This document shows, piece by piece, positions 33,052 to 42,223 of a DNA stretch of 64,000 nt. Position 1 is the stretch's first letter; every line of letters begins with the position of its first letter. Where the stretch lies: the NCBI RefSeq assembly GCF_000178855.1, contig NZ_ADVG01000004.1, forward strand, positions 124,001-188,000, in the 5' to 3' direction. Position numbers and translations under genes: made by a program. The notes beneath the pieces are model-generated. The model did no database searches and was not told where the DNA came from. It saw nothing but the letters and a program-made list of their open reading frames with translations. This stretch comes from Ktedonobacter racemifer DSM 44963 (lineage in GTDB: Bacteria; Chloroflexota; Ktedonobacteria; Ktedonobacterales; Ktedonobacteraceae).

Positions 33052-33378
33052 ATTCTGGACATCGCCTGGGTAGCAATCAACCGGATTCGCCGCGGTCAGA
33101 ATCCGATGAAGTTTGATATCCTCCATTTACACTATCGCCAGACCCATCTTCATTACCGGTTGCTCTTTGGCGGACTAGGGGCACGGCAGATCTGCATCAT
33201 CCTCTATAGTGTCACATTTCTTTCAGGCCTTCTGGCCCTAACCCTTCCCAGTAGATATAAAATTCCCGGCTTCGTGCTCGTCGCTCTGACAATGGGTGTC
33301 CTGCTCTGGTGGAGTCGACAGTTACAAGATAAACGTGAAACCCAACAGGGAGTAATAACTGGCGAGCAATCGAAATAG
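33052..33378 (+). pseudogene. C-terminal fragment of a WecA/MraY-type glycosyl-1-phosphate transferase
   Basis: The frame is open from the IS6 right end. It reads I-L-D-I-A-W-V-A-I-N-R-I-R-R-G-Q-N-P-M-K-F-D, then L-H-L-H-Y-R-L-L, followed by two membrane helices. D-x-x-W-V-x-x-R-R-x-R-R-G-x-S/N-P-F-x-x-D-x-x-H-L-H-H-R-L-L is the conserved cytoplasmic loop of UDP-sugar:polyprenyl-phosphate transferases. The N-terminal ~250 residues are absent and were presumably removed with the IS insertion. An ATG in the loop (33106) is not a real start. Confidence 0.7.
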
Positions 33379-33445
33379 CTTGAAACTTCAACTCCGAAAT
33401 AGTGATCTCCAGGATCATTGTAGAGAAGAGAATGGAGGCTCACAC

Positions 33446-34297
33446 ATGTCTGAAACATCCGTACGCAGGGAGATGGTACAACGTATTGTCAATAGAGGGC
33501 AGCATGATCATCGCATTGTCGGTCTCGTTGACTATGGTTCTGCCGGCGGACATGAAGTTGATTCCTGGTCCGATATCGACGTCGCTGTCTTTCTCTATGA
33601 TGCGCAATTTGAGACCTTTACATCGGCACTCCCGGAGTGGCTTGATCAGTTGGGAGTACTTCTCCTCTTGATAAAGAATGAGACAACAGGGCATCCTCTC
33701 ACACGTGCCGTCTATGATGTGGAGCCGCTCCCCTTGAGGGTAGATATGGTGTACTATCGTCTGGGAGAAATGAGGAATGCCTTGCGTTGGCCACAGATTC
33801 CAACGGCAGATACGGCGAGTGTCTGGTATGATGCGACCGATGGGCAACTGACTTTCTACATGCAACAGCTAGCTGATCAGAATTTACGCCCGTCGGATCT
33901 GCGAGAGGCTTTTGAGCAGACAGCGCAGAGCTTTTGGTATTATCTCCTCGATAGCGTCTGCAAATTGCAACGTGGGGATCAGTGGGGTACCCGCCAACTC
34001 ATCCACGTCACCGTTGTTCCTCCACTCATCAGGCTCCTCAGGCTGGAAGGAGACGCTCTTTCCCGCTGGTATGGATATCCGACAACCCAGGGAATCGAAC
34101 GCGCGCTCTCGCCTGAGCGTCTGGTCCGGCTCAATGCCTGTAGGCGCTGGTCCTCCATGCTCGCCATCCGCTTACTCCCTCCTCCACAGAGACGATGGTC
34201 TCCATCAGGGTATCCATCCATAGATACAACTATACTGTGCAAAAAAAGAAAAATCCATACAAACAAGAGAAATTTTACTTTATCTCATTTTAGATAG
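33446..34297 (+). CDS. Nucleotidyltransferase-domain protein
   Basis: 283 residues from ATG 33446 with GGAGG eight bases ahead. The polymerase-beta-type nucleotidyltransferase signature is seen near the N-terminus: V-D-Y-G-S-A-G-G-H, then D-S-W-S-D-I-D-V-A-V-F (G-S followed by D-x-D). A helical domain follows (Y-Y-L-L-D-S-V-C-K-L-Q-R-G-D-Q-W), as in aminoglycoside adenylyltransferases and lincosamide-type enzymes. The last ~30 residues are basic and atypical and end in AT-rich DNA, so the native C-terminus may have been lost. Target unknown. Confidence 0.7.
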   Translation: MSETSVRREMVQRIVNRGQHDHRIVGLVDYGSAGGHEVDSWSDIDVAVFLYDAQFETFTSALPEWLDQLGVLLLLIKNETTGHPLTRAVYDVEPLPLRVDMVYYRLGEMRNALRWPQIPTADTASVWYDATDGQLTFYMQQLADQNLRPSDLREAFEQTAQSFWYYLLDSVCKLQRGDQWGTRQLIHVTVVPPLIRLLRLEGDALSRWYGYPTTQGIERALSPERLVRLNACRRWSSMLAIRLLPPPQRRWSPSGYPSIDTTILCKKRKIHTNKRNFTLSHFR

Positions 34298-34539
34298 AAA
34301 TAAACGAATATACGCCTAGAGCGGAGAGCCTTCGTCTGCCTCCTCTTCTCTTTGCGCGCAGCAGCCCCCCATACAGACGACACGTGCTAGAACTCGTGCA
34401 TCGGCGCTCCTGATTCCTCTGATCTGGCAAGGTGTGCGCGCAGAGCGATCAAGGTACCCAAATGACTATAAGAATACGGGCACTGAGAGATTCGACTGCC
34501 AACAATAACACTCCTGTTTCCTTATGGGGCTATCGCTCC

Positions 34540-34986
34540 TTCTCGCGCAGCATCTTCCCGCAAAGGAAACGTCCGTCTCGCCTCCACCTCCCTCCTCCCC
34601 AGAAGCGAGACAGGCACATGGAAGAGATCGGCCATGCCCTATGCACTCGCACCTCGATGCGTCGCCTGGAGGAGAAACACAGAGAACCGCGGAGAGAGAA
34701 ACATAAACCAAACAGAAAGTGGAGGGCATCTTCCTCCAACAACGCAACATATCCCACTGCTCCAGCAAACACACAAGCAGAAGAAAGGTCATTCCTCAAT
34801 TTCAGCGCTTTTTGGCGGCCTTTTTTCTCCAATCAATGAGGAAACAAGCAGTGTTTTCTCTCAAGAAGAGGAACGTCGGAGAGAACCTGCAAAGCCACTT
34901 GAAGTATCTACCCGGGAAAGAAGAGGTCAGCTTCTCGACCTCGCAGAATTCGCAAACATATGCCTCATTTAATTTTTAAATCTACA
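34540..34986. repeat. Long interspersed repeat, copy 1
   Basis: About 447 bases that match 40890-41321 in the same orientation, by eye roughly 80 percent identical with small indels. Shared blocks include TTTTTGGCGGCCTTTTTTCT, CCTGCAAAGCCACT and TAATTTTTAAATCTACA at the end. Both strands have frames in each copy, but they are not conserved with each other beyond the first ~15 codons, so the repeat is probably not protein-coding. Copy 1 ends exactly where an IS3 fragment begins. 34298-34539 holds nothing else I can identify. Confidence 0.7.
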
Positions 34987-35883
34987 ATAAAAAAAGCGCT
35001 TGCCATCTTTTCGCGCAGCCAGAGCTGAGTTATCCCTTTATTGAGCAGCATGCGAAGCTGTATCCAGTGAGTACCATGTGCCGGGTGTTGCAGGTGAGTG
35101 TCAGTGGCTACTACGATTGGCGCCATCGCGAACCGAGCGCTCATGAGCGAGAAGATGGCGAACTGGCCAGGGAGATCCACCGGCTCTTTCATGCCTTCCG
35201 AGGGGTGTATGGCAGTCCACGGATTCATGCCGAGTTGCGCAGCCGGGGCATGCGTTGCTCGCGGGAACGCACGGCTCGTTTGATGCGAGAGATGGATTTG
35301 TGCGCCAAGCCGAAACGAAGCAAACCGGTTGGAACGCGCACGACGGGCTGGAGTGATGCCAGCTCCCAACGTGCTCGACCGCGAGTTCACAGCCCTAGCT
35401 CCCAATACGAAGTGGGTCAGCGATACCACCTTTTTCTGGACCAGCGAAGGATGGCTCTACGTGGCCGTCATCCTGGATCTCTTTTCGCGCCTGGTCGTGG
35501 GCTGGGCCATGGGAGAACACAACGATGAGGAACTGGTGAGCCGGGCGCTTGACATGGCCCTCTTGCGTCGTGATCCTCCAAAGGGGATGCTCCTGCACTC
35601 CGACCAGGGGAGTCCCTACACCAGTCATGGATATCAACACAAGCTGGCTGAGCGAGGCATCGTGGTGAGCATGAGTCGAACGGGAGATTGTTACGACAAT
35701 GCAGCCATGGAAAGCTTTTTCAGCACCCTCAAAGGGGAGTGTGTGGATCGCACACGTTTCGCCACCCGACAAAAAGCGCGACAAACGATCTTTGAATATC
35801 TCGAATGTTTTTATAATCGCGTTCGCCGACATTCCACCCTCACATACCTGAGTCCGGTGGAATTTGAACAACGGATGCGCTAG
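34985..35883 (+). pseudogene. IS3-family OrfB, truncated and frameshifted
   Basis: Begins at the slippery run AAAAAAAG (34989-34996), so the orfA part is cut off at the junction with the long repeat. It reads L-S-Y-P-F-I-E-Q-H-A-K-L-Y-P-V, M-C-R-V-L-Q-V-S-V-S-G-Y-Y-D-W, G-V-Y-G-S-P-R-I-H-A-E-L. A frameshift near 35340 precedes the catalytic core W-V-S-D-T-T-F-F-W, L-H-S-D-Q-G-S-P-Y and the Glu in A-A-M-E-S-F-F-S-T-L-K-G-E-C. The C-terminus is native (tag at 35881). Different sub-lineage from the IS3 at 9.3 kb. Confidence 0.8.
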
Positions 35884-35887
35884 ATTC

Positions 35888-36139
35888 CGAGTTTCTTCCC
35901 TCCCAAAAAGTCCGGGAAGCCCAGTCTATCTCACCAAAGCAATTGAGACCCTGCGCAAACGAGGTGAAGAGATTCCAGAAGCCACTGTAGCGCATATTGC
36001 GCCACTGGGATGGGAACACATTCGCCTGATTGGCGACTACCATTTCACCCCACAATCTGGGCGGTCCCTGGAAAATCTGCGCCCGTTGCGTTTCCAAGAA
36101 GAGGACGAGAGCGGTTCAAAAGAGAAATCCGTCCAGTAA
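35888..36139 (+). pseudogene. Tn3-family transposase C-terminal fragment
   Basis: The frame reads P-V-Y-L-T-K-A-I-E-T-L-R-K-R-G-E-E-I-P-E-A-T-V-A-H-I-A-P-L-G-W-E-H-I-R-L-I-G-D-Y, the conserved extreme C-terminus of Tn3-type TnpA (L-S-P-L-G-W-E-H-I-N-L-T-G-D-Y). The ~900 residues before it are missing, replaced by the IS3 relic that ends five bases upstream. Confidence 0.75.
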
Positions 36140-36292
36140 ACGGTAAAAAAACGCACTCCTGGTGGTTCGACCATTGGACGCAGGAGTGCGGAGCGGAGGG
36201 GATCGCGCCAGAACTCGTGGGGATACCGCTCGCTAAAACCCATTTGCAGGCTCAAAAGATCGCGTAAGGTACAGGCACCGCAGATGATAGGT

Positions 36293-36964
36293 TCATTGCG
36301 TCTCTCTTTCTCCATCACCAGTATGGTGTGATGATTCCGAATCAAAGATCACCGTCTCCTGGCCCACCTCTACTTCGCCGTACTTGAGGCCGCCCGCGCG
36401 TTCGTAAACATGCAGAACTGCACCAGTCGTGTTCAGTTGTGTATCGACAAGGCGAAAACTGCACGGGATCGTGCCTCCCTCGAACAGACGTTTACCAGTA
36501 CCGAGAACGACAGGAAACTGCCAAATACGTAGGGTATCAACGAGATTGTGCTGAAGGAGGGTTTGGATAAGATTGCCGCTGCCGTGGACCTGAATCTCAC
36601 CGCCTTCCTGTGCCTTGAGCTTCACAACCTCCTGGGCAACATCGCCCTTGAGCAGGATGGAGTTGTTCCAGTTGACCTTATGGAGCGTCCTGGATGCGAC
36701 GAACTTCGGCCTCGTGTTGAGCGGTTCCACTGGATCAGTGGACTTGGGCCAGGAGCCCGCAAACATCTCATAGGTTTTCCGACCGAAAAGAAAGACGTCG
36801 GCATGCCTCGTCCACTCGGACATGACCTCGCCGAACTTCTCATCGATATAGGGGACGAGCCATCCGCCATGTTGGAAGCCACCGTCTCGATCCTCGTCAG
36901 GACCGCCGGGTGCCTGCATGACACCATCCATCGTCACGAAAGTGCCCACAACCAATTTTCTCAT
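36293..36964 (-). CDS. Dihydrofolate reductase family protein (RibD C-terminal-like)
   Basis: 223 residues. M-R-K-L-V-V-G-T-F-V-T-M-D-G-V-M-Q-A-P-G-G start, D-V-F-L-F-G-R-K-T-Y-E-M-F-A-G-S-W-P, K-F-V-A-S-R-T-L, then the NADPH-binding I-Q-V-H-G-S-G-N-L-I-Q-T-L and P-V-V-L-G-T-G-K-R-L-F. This is the stand-alone RibD-C/YyaP-like reductase group, not folate DHFR proper. The C-terminal ~25 residues are hydrophilic. It is 54 bases downstream of an AraC-type regulator on the same strand, probably one transcript. Confidence 0.85.
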   Translation of the reverse strand: MRKLVVGTFVTMDGVMQAPGGPDEDRDGGFQHGGWLVPYIDEKFGEVMSEWTRHADVFLFGRKTYEMFAGSWPKSTDPVEPLNTRPKFVASRTLHKVNWNNSILLKGDVAQEVVKLKAQEGGEIQVHGSGNLIQTLLQHNLVDTLRIWQFPVVLGTGKRLFEGGTIPCSFRLVDTQLNTTGAVLHVYERAGGLKYGEVEVGQETVIFDSESSHHTGDGERETQ

Positions 36965-37018
36965 GTTTCTTATCTCCTTGTCTTCCGAGTGTATTGCCTC
37001 AAACAGGGCTATCCTAAC

Positions 37019-37750
37019 TCATTCAAAGAGATCAGTATTGTACAGAAACGACACCTGCCCCGACTGATTTCTATCCTTGATTTGTGCAGGCGTCCACCCG
37101 ATAAAACGTTTCAGTTCTCTAATCAAGTGTGACTGATCGAAATAACCTGCCTGGTAAACCACGTCTTGAATGGATATGCCTTGTTGTAAGAGAATCGTCG
37201 CAAGACGCGCGCGTTCAATAAGGCGAGCATCAGTATAAGACATCCCGGTAGCGGTGAGGAAACGACGCTGTAAAGAGCGTGCTGACAGAGTGTTTGGTTG
37301 ACCGCGTAATACAGATTCGATGGCAGGTTCAACCACCAGTAGACCCTCGCGCACGAGCCGATCAACAAAGGTCTCGGCATTTTCATAGCTCGGAAACTGC
37401 CACCCCGATCCATGCAGCCAGAAGGATTGGCGCGTCGCTTCAGGCAAAGTCACCCCTCCATCCACCAGAGTAGAGGTGGGAAAGAGGGGCATAAATGTGC
37501 CGAACTTGAACAAAATACCGGTCCATTCGCCATCTGCCGGACAGTACACCTTTGTCGCTCTCGTTTCCGGCCCCTGTATGTCGAGCGTGATTTTGCCTTG
37601 AAGCCTTGTGACAACCATCATCCAATGAGAGGCGGCAATCGACGTAAACATCCCACACCCCTGGCTATAGCTACTCCAGACCCTTTCCACGAAAGGGGAA
37701 TCCGATGGTCTTTCCCTGAAGATAACCCTCACCCCTGCAACTGCTTCCAT
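37019..37750 (-). CDS. AraC-family transcriptional regulator
   Basis: 243 residues from ATG 37750 (AAGG seven bases ahead; GTG nine bases upstream possible). The N-terminal part is a beta-rich ligand domain of DUF6597-like type (F-V-E-R-V-W-S-S-Y-S). The C-terminal double helix-turn-helix reads L-S-A-R-S-L-Q-R-R-F-L-T-A-T-G-M-S-Y, R-L-A-T-I-L-L-Q-Q-G-I-S-I-Q-D-V-V-Y-Q-A-G-Y-F-D-Q-S-H-L-I-R-E-L-K-R. Likely controls itself and the following reductase gene. Confidence 0.85.
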   Translation of the reverse strand: MEAVAGVRVIFRERPSDSPFVERVWSSYSQGCGMFTSIAASHWMMVVTRLQGKITLDIQGPETRATKVYCPADGEWTGILFKFGTFMPLFPTSTLVDGGVTLPEATRQSFWLHGSGWQFPSYENAETFVDRLVREGLLVVEPAIESVLRGQPNTLSARSLQRRFLTATGMSYTDARLIERARLATILLQQGISIQDVVYQAGYFDQSHLIRELKRFIGWTPAQIKDRNQSGQVSFLYNTDLFE

Positions 37751-37997
37751 ACGCAACACCTTGAATAGAACTTATGTTTCACATCAATATAAAGCAAAAC
37801 AGACACACTGTCAATAAGAGGTTGTGTTGTAAGAAGTGAGAAGGTGTAAATCACGGAATGAAACTGGTGGATTCGAAGAGAATTTTTACAGTTAAACTGG
37901 CGGTAAGACAAGCAATAGCATACAAAACTTTTGCATCTCCTCACAGTTCTGGTTCTGTCAGAACTGAGAACACCAAGGTGCGCAAGACCTTCAACGT

Positions 37998-38066
37998 TTC
38001 TCAGAAGACACCTCGCCGTAACATGCTTGACGTATGTGGTCAGTGCAATGTGAGCAAAAAGTGGTA
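37998..38066 (-). repeat. Inverted copy of the segment at 40813-40880
   Basis: Read on the minus strand it matches the 68 bases just ahead of long-repeat copy 2 (TTTTTGCTCAC, CCACATACGTCAAGCA, GTTACG, CGAG), with scattered substitutions. The 650-bp interval 37760-38411 holds no gene; it also contains the 51-bp palindrome. Confidence 0.55.
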
Positions 38067-38242
38067 GCCACATCGGTCTGAGCGGCAAATAGTGAAACGG
38101 TTGAGACTCTTCCATTGTGTAAAGAAAGAACGATCATTTGGTGCAAACCGAAAGAAGCTAGAGAAACGCGATAGAGGGCGCTCACTAAACGTCCGAGGAG
38201 GATACGATCAAAACCGTGCTCATTGTCGAAGATGGGGTATTG

Positions 38243-38293
38243 CTATAGGGTAGGCGGCTGGCGAGGACTCCTCGCCAGTCGCCTACCCTATAG
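38243..38293. repeat. 51-bp near-perfect palindrome
   Basis: Two 25-base arms (CTATAGGGTAGGCGGCTGGC... at 38243-38267 and its complement at 38269-38293) with a single mismatch that is a G-U pair in RNA, and a one-base centre. It is 118 bases after the end of the convergent aldo-keto reductase gene. It may be a terminator for that gene or the scar of a mobile element end. Confidence 0.6.
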
Positions 38294-38411
38294 TGCCGGA
38301 CCTATGTATGATGATTTCCTTTTATCCTGGTCATGTTCGAAGCGTTCCTGTTCTATCCGGTCAATGGTCAGGCGAGCGAATCGTTCCTGGTCACGAAAAA
38401 CCCACAGGAAG

Positions 38412-39380
38412 CTAGAGGATGTAAGGTGCTTCGAGCCGTCGTATTTCTTCATCGCTCAGTTTGAGATCAACTGCCGCGACAGCGTCCGTTAGATGTTGTG
38501 GTTTGGTCGCGCCAACAATAGGCGCAATCACCGCCTCCTTATGCAGCAACCATGCCAGAGCGATTTGCGCCATGGGAACCTGGCGTTCTTGGGCAATGGT
38601 TCTCACGGTCTCGATGATCTGCTGGTTGGCTTCCTCAGTCTTGGAGTAAAGGGCTTTCGTAAACTGGTCGGTTGCACTACGTTGGGTTTGCGCATTCCAT
38701 TCGTGAGTTAATAGGCCTCGCGCTAGCGGACTCCACGGGATCACCCCAATCCCCTGGTTGAGACAGAACGGCAACATTTCCCGTTCCTCTTCGCGCATGA
38801 GCAAGTTGTAATGGTCTTGCATCGAGACAAAGCGGGTCCAGCCATGCAAATCAGCCACATACTGTGCTTGAACAAACTGCCAGGCATGCATACTGCTGGC
38901 ACCGATATAGCGCACTTTGCCGCTCTTCACCAGATCGTGCAAGGCTTCCAACGTTTCTTCTATCGGAGTATCGGGGTCGTAGCGATGAATCTGATACAGG
39001 TCGATATAGTCCGTCTTGAGCCGCTTCAAACTCTGCTCGACTTGCGCAAAGAGAGCGGCCCGGGAGAGTCCAGTATCTTTGGGACCCGGCCCCATCGGGA
39101 AAAAGACCTTGGTCGCAAGAATCACCTCGTCGCGTCTGGCCAGCTCAAAGAGGACTTTGCCGATAATCTCCTCACTGGCACCGAGCGAATAAGAATTAGC
39201 CGTATCAAACGTCGTAATCCCCGCTTCCAGAGCTTGCTTAAGAATGGGCCGAGCCTCGTCGATCCCGAGCGCCCACTTATTCGCGTTATACGTGTCAAGT
39301 GATGAGTCACCAAAACCCATACAGCCCAAAATGATCCGTGAAACTTTCAACCCTGAATTGCCTAGCCGTTTGTATTCCAT
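38412..39380 (-). CDS. Aldo/keto reductase
   Basis: 322 residues. The (alpha/beta)8 barrel has the catalytic tetrad: Asp and Tyr in F-D-T-A-N-S-Y, Lys in I-L-A-T-K-V-F and His in Y-Q-I-H-R-Y-D. The NADPH-binding end is P-W-S-P-L-A-R-G-L-L-T and I-V-G-A-T-K-P-Q-H-L. Start motif Y-K-R-L-G-N-S-G-L-K-V-S. Closest by pattern to the YajO/Tas group. It is divergent from an AraC-type regulator 256 bases away, which probably controls it, as in the E. coli yqhC-yqhD arrangement. Confidence 0.9.
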   Translation of the reverse strand: MEYKRLGNSGLKVSRIILGCMGFGDSSLDTYNANKWALGIDEARPILKQALEAGITTFDTANSYSLGASEEIIGKVLFELARRDEVILATKVFFPMGPGPKDTGLSRAALFAQVEQSLKRLKTDYIDLYQIHRYDPDTPIEETLEALHDLVKSGKVRYIGASSMHAWQFVQAQYVADLHGWTRFVSMQDHYNLLMREEEREMLPFCLNQGIGVIPWSPLARGLLTHEWNAQTQRSATDQFTKALYSKTEEANQQIIETVRTIAQERQVPMAQIALAWLLHKEAVIAPIVGATKPQHLTDAVAAVDLKLSDEEIRRLEAPYIL

Positions 39381-39636
39381 CTCTCTCTCCTTTGGATTGT
39401 TGGATAGCCAGCGTAGAACGCTGAGTATGGAAGAACCTCTTTCAGTTCCGTCTCTATCAGTCCTTCTCCTTCGCTCTTCGGAGGCTGTTCAGAACTGTTC
39501 GGTGTTGCCTCCTGCTCCCCTGGTGGTCATTATAGACGCGCCTTCACACCAGGTGATAGAATGATTCTCGCCAATGATTGTCTGATTCTGCACGTCTTCC
39601 AGACCTGCCAGCGATGAAACCGGAGGAGAGGTTTCG

Positions 39637-40584
39637 ATGAGTGCCATGATCCACAAGCCAGCAGAACGCGAAGCGAAGAGGCTCGCAGCCAATCGCGAAG
39701 AACTGAGCGAGCGAATTGGGCAGGCCATCAGTTTCGATGGGACCAGCCAGCCGCTCCAGGGGTTGCATCTGTCCCGCTCCTCAGCCCCTTTCAAGTCGCA
39801 TCACAGTGTCCTTGAGCCATCCTTGTGTGTCACTGCTCAGGGAAGCAAAGAAGTGCTTTTTGGTGAGAACCGCTACCAGTACAATCCCATGCATTACCTG
39901 CTTCTCACCGTCGAGATGCCCAATGTCTCTCAGGTTCTGGAAGCCTCGAAGGAGCGGCCCTACCTCGGTCTTCGCCTGAAACTGGACCCCGCCCTTGTCA
40001 GTGCAGTGATGCTTGAGGCGAGCTACACCTTACCTCCCGGCACGGCCCATACGAGGGCCATTGACGTCAACCCATTGGATATCCATCTGCTGGATGCCAT
40101 CGTTCGGCTTGTCAGGCTCCTGGATACCCCTGACGAAGCGCCGGTTCTTCAGCCACTGATCACACGGGAAATTATGTATCGGCTTCTAAAGGGAGAGCAG
40201 GGGAGCAGGCTCCGACACCTGGCGATCCAGGAGGGCCATACCACCCATATTAGCAGAGCAGTTGCGCTACTCCATCAAAACTTCGACCAGCCACTGCGTA
40301 TTGAGACTCTCGCGCACGAACTGGGTATGAGCGTCTCAGCGTTCCACCACCACTTCAAAGCCGTCACAACGTTGAGCCCTCTGCAATTCCAGAAGCAGTT
40401 GCGACTCCAGGAAGCACGACGTCTGATGCTGAGTGAAGACCTCGACGCGGCCAGCGCAGCCTATCGTGTGGGCTACCAGGACGCCTCCCACTTCAATCGT
40501 GAGTACAAAAACCTCTTCGGTGCCCCCCCGATGCGCGACGTTCAACGGTTGCGGGAAGAGGCTCTCGCTTTACCCAGCCAATGA
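39637..40584 (+). CDS. AraC-family regulator with AraC_N cupin domain
   Basis: 315 residues. The N-terminal segment (P-S-L-C-V-T-A-Q-G-S-K-E-V-L-F-G-E-N-R-Y-Q-Y-N-P-M-H-Y-L-L) is the AraC-type N-terminal domain seen in YqhC-like aldehyde sensors. The DNA-binding end reads I-E-T-L-A-H-E-L-G-M-S-V-S-A-F-H-H-H-F-K-A-V-T and A-A-Y-R-V-G-Y-Q-D-A-S-H-F-N-R-E-Y-K. Together with the divergent aldo/keto reductase it fits an aldehyde-detoxification switch. RBS GGAGG at 39612-39617 is somewhat far, so the start may be the second Met (39646). Confidence 0.88.
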   Translation: MSAMIHKPAEREAKRLAANREELSERIGQAISFDGTSQPLQGLHLSRSSAPFKSHHSVLEPSLCVTAQGSKEVLFGENRYQYNPMHYLLLTVEMPNVSQVLEASKERPYLGLRLKLDPALVSAVMLEASYTLPPGTAHTRAIDVNPLDIHLLDAIVRLVRLLDTPDEAPVLQPLITREIMYRLLKGEQGSRLRHLAIQEGHTTHISRAVALLHQNFDQPLRIETLAHELGMSVSAFHHHFKAVTTLSPLQFQKQLRLQEARRLMLSEDLDAASAAYRVGYQDASHFNREYKNLFGAPPMRDVQRLREEALALPSQ

Positions 40585-40889
40585 GCCTGAACGCCCATCC
40601 GATAGAGTGCATGATACGCTCCGCGCAACAGGCCGCATTCTAAAGGGCTGACAGGGTTGATCGGATTCTCTTCATCGGCACATCCAGAAAAAAGAAGAGG
40701 ATTATTCCGGGTGCTCTCGTTGAACCCACTTGAGTTTGGGCACCGTGCTCCCTCCAAATGGGCTGGTGCATCAATCGTACCCAGATTTTTCTCCATTTGA
40801 GGGTCCACAGGCGTTTTTTGCTCACTTTGCGACTTCCCACATACGTCAAGCACGTTACGACGAGATGTCACCACGGCACTACCACATAT

Positions 40890-41321
40890 TCTCGCGCAGC
40901 ATCTTCTGGCAAAGAGAACGCCCATCTCACCTCTACTCCCTCCTCCCCAAAAGCGAGACAGGCACGTGGAAGAAATAAACCATGCCTCATATACTCGCAC
41001 ATCAATGCGTTGCCTGGAGGAGAAGCACACAGACCGCGGAGAGAAACAAAAAGTGGGATGCATCTTCCTCCAAGCAACGCAATGTATCCACTGTCTCCAG
41101 CAAACAAACAAACAGAAGAAAGGCCTTTCCTCAATTTTAGCGCTTTTTGGCGGCCTTTTTTCTCCAATCAATGAGGAAACAAGTTGTGTTTTCTATCAAG
41201 AACAGGGAAGGTGGAGAGAGCCTGCAAAGCCACTCGAATTGCACACGGGGGAAAGAAAAGGTCAGTTTTTCAACCTCAAATACTTCGTAAAAATATGCCT
41301 CATGTAATTTTTAAATCTACA
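40890..41321. repeat. Long interspersed repeat, copy 2
   Basis: Same-orientation partner of 34540-34986. The two copies flank a 5.9-kb block carrying the IS3 and Tn3 relics and the two AraC/enzyme pairs, which could therefore be deleted or excised by recombination. No gene is convincing in 40585-41466; long frames on the minus strand overlap the repeat and lack family motifs. Confidence 0.7.
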
Positions 41322-41466
41322 CTAGGTAACCAATTGGCCACCTTACCACTTTAGCGACAACACCAGCGCATCTGTACTTCCTTTGGATGCTCTTATGAGC
41401 CATATCTTTGCCTTCCTCACTCCGAAAAGGTCCCTTGAGAATGCACTCAGGGCTCCTGATCGTGCC

Positions 41467-42072
41467 TTATGCATCCGGCTCGGTCAGGGACCATGGGGTG
41501 AGGTGTCCGCCTTTGTCACCAAGTTCAGGAACGTCAATGCCTTGCAGGCCGAGCATCAATGCAAGCTGCCCGCCGTGATGCAGGTCGTGGGACATGATAC
41601 GCCAGATGGTCCATTGGCGTGTCACCGCATATATTTTGCCCTCTCCGATGTGCCGATAGGTCTGTGCCAGATCGGCCACCGTCCAGGTGTTGAGGGTTGT
41701 TTCGATCATCTGCCAGCTCGACTCCAGCCACTTGAGCGATTCGCCGGGGGTCTTTGTCAGCGTCTCCTCCCATTGCAAATTGGCCTCCATCCATCTGTTG
41801 AGCTCGTTGATATCCCCGGCGTTGAACTTTTCACTTGCCCAGGGAGCAATCTGACGGGCGAGAGCAGCAGATCCAGGGGCACTCATCTTATAGAACCACC
41901 ACAGCCGGGCGCCAGCGATATGGGCGATTAGTTCGTTCACCGAGGACTGATTGGGTGCGGGGCGCCATGCCAGTTGTTCTGGCATCAGTGGAGTGACGGC
42001 ATGCATCAGGGCCTGCTGGTGGCTATCCCAACCTTCGTAGGCGATCTTCAAGAAAGGGGAAGTCGTGGTCAT
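41467..42072 (-). CDS. DinB-family four-helix-bundle protein
   Basis: 201 residues from ATG 42072 (AGAGGAT ahead). The DinB/YfiT metal-binding pattern is present: a first His in E-L-I-A-H-I-A-G-A-R, and the pair in S-H-D-L-H-H-G-G-Q-L-A-L-M-L-G-L near the C-terminus. Such proteins are small metal-dependent thiol-S-transferase-like enzymes, often stress-induced. Monocistronic; no regulator adjacent. Confidence 0.8.
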   Translation of the reverse strand: MTTTSPFLKIAYEGWDSHQQALMHAVTPLMPEQLAWRPAPNQSSVNELIAHIAGARLWWFYKMSAPGSAALARQIAPWASEKFNAGDINELNRWMEANLQWEETLTKTPGESLKWLESSWQMIETTLNTWTVADLAQTYRHIGEGKIYAVTRQWTIWRIMSHDLHHGGQLALMLGLQGIDVPELGDKGGHLTPWSLTEPDA

Positions 42073-42223
42073 GAAAATATCCTCTCTGTATGGTGAGGTG
42101 GGAAACAAAATATGAACATTTGTCTCTCGCCATCATAGTATCAGGAACGGAATGAAGCAAGGATAAGAGGGAATCCGAAGAGGTCTCGTGTTTCTGCACT
42201 AGCACGGTTACAGAGAAAAGAGC

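Noticed and set aside
40542..41171. 209-codon minus-strand frame across long-repeat copy 2
   Set aside because: The equivalent frame is not kept in copy 1 beyond the first codons, composition is Cys/Arg/Trp-rich and no family motif is visible; treated as non-coding repeat.
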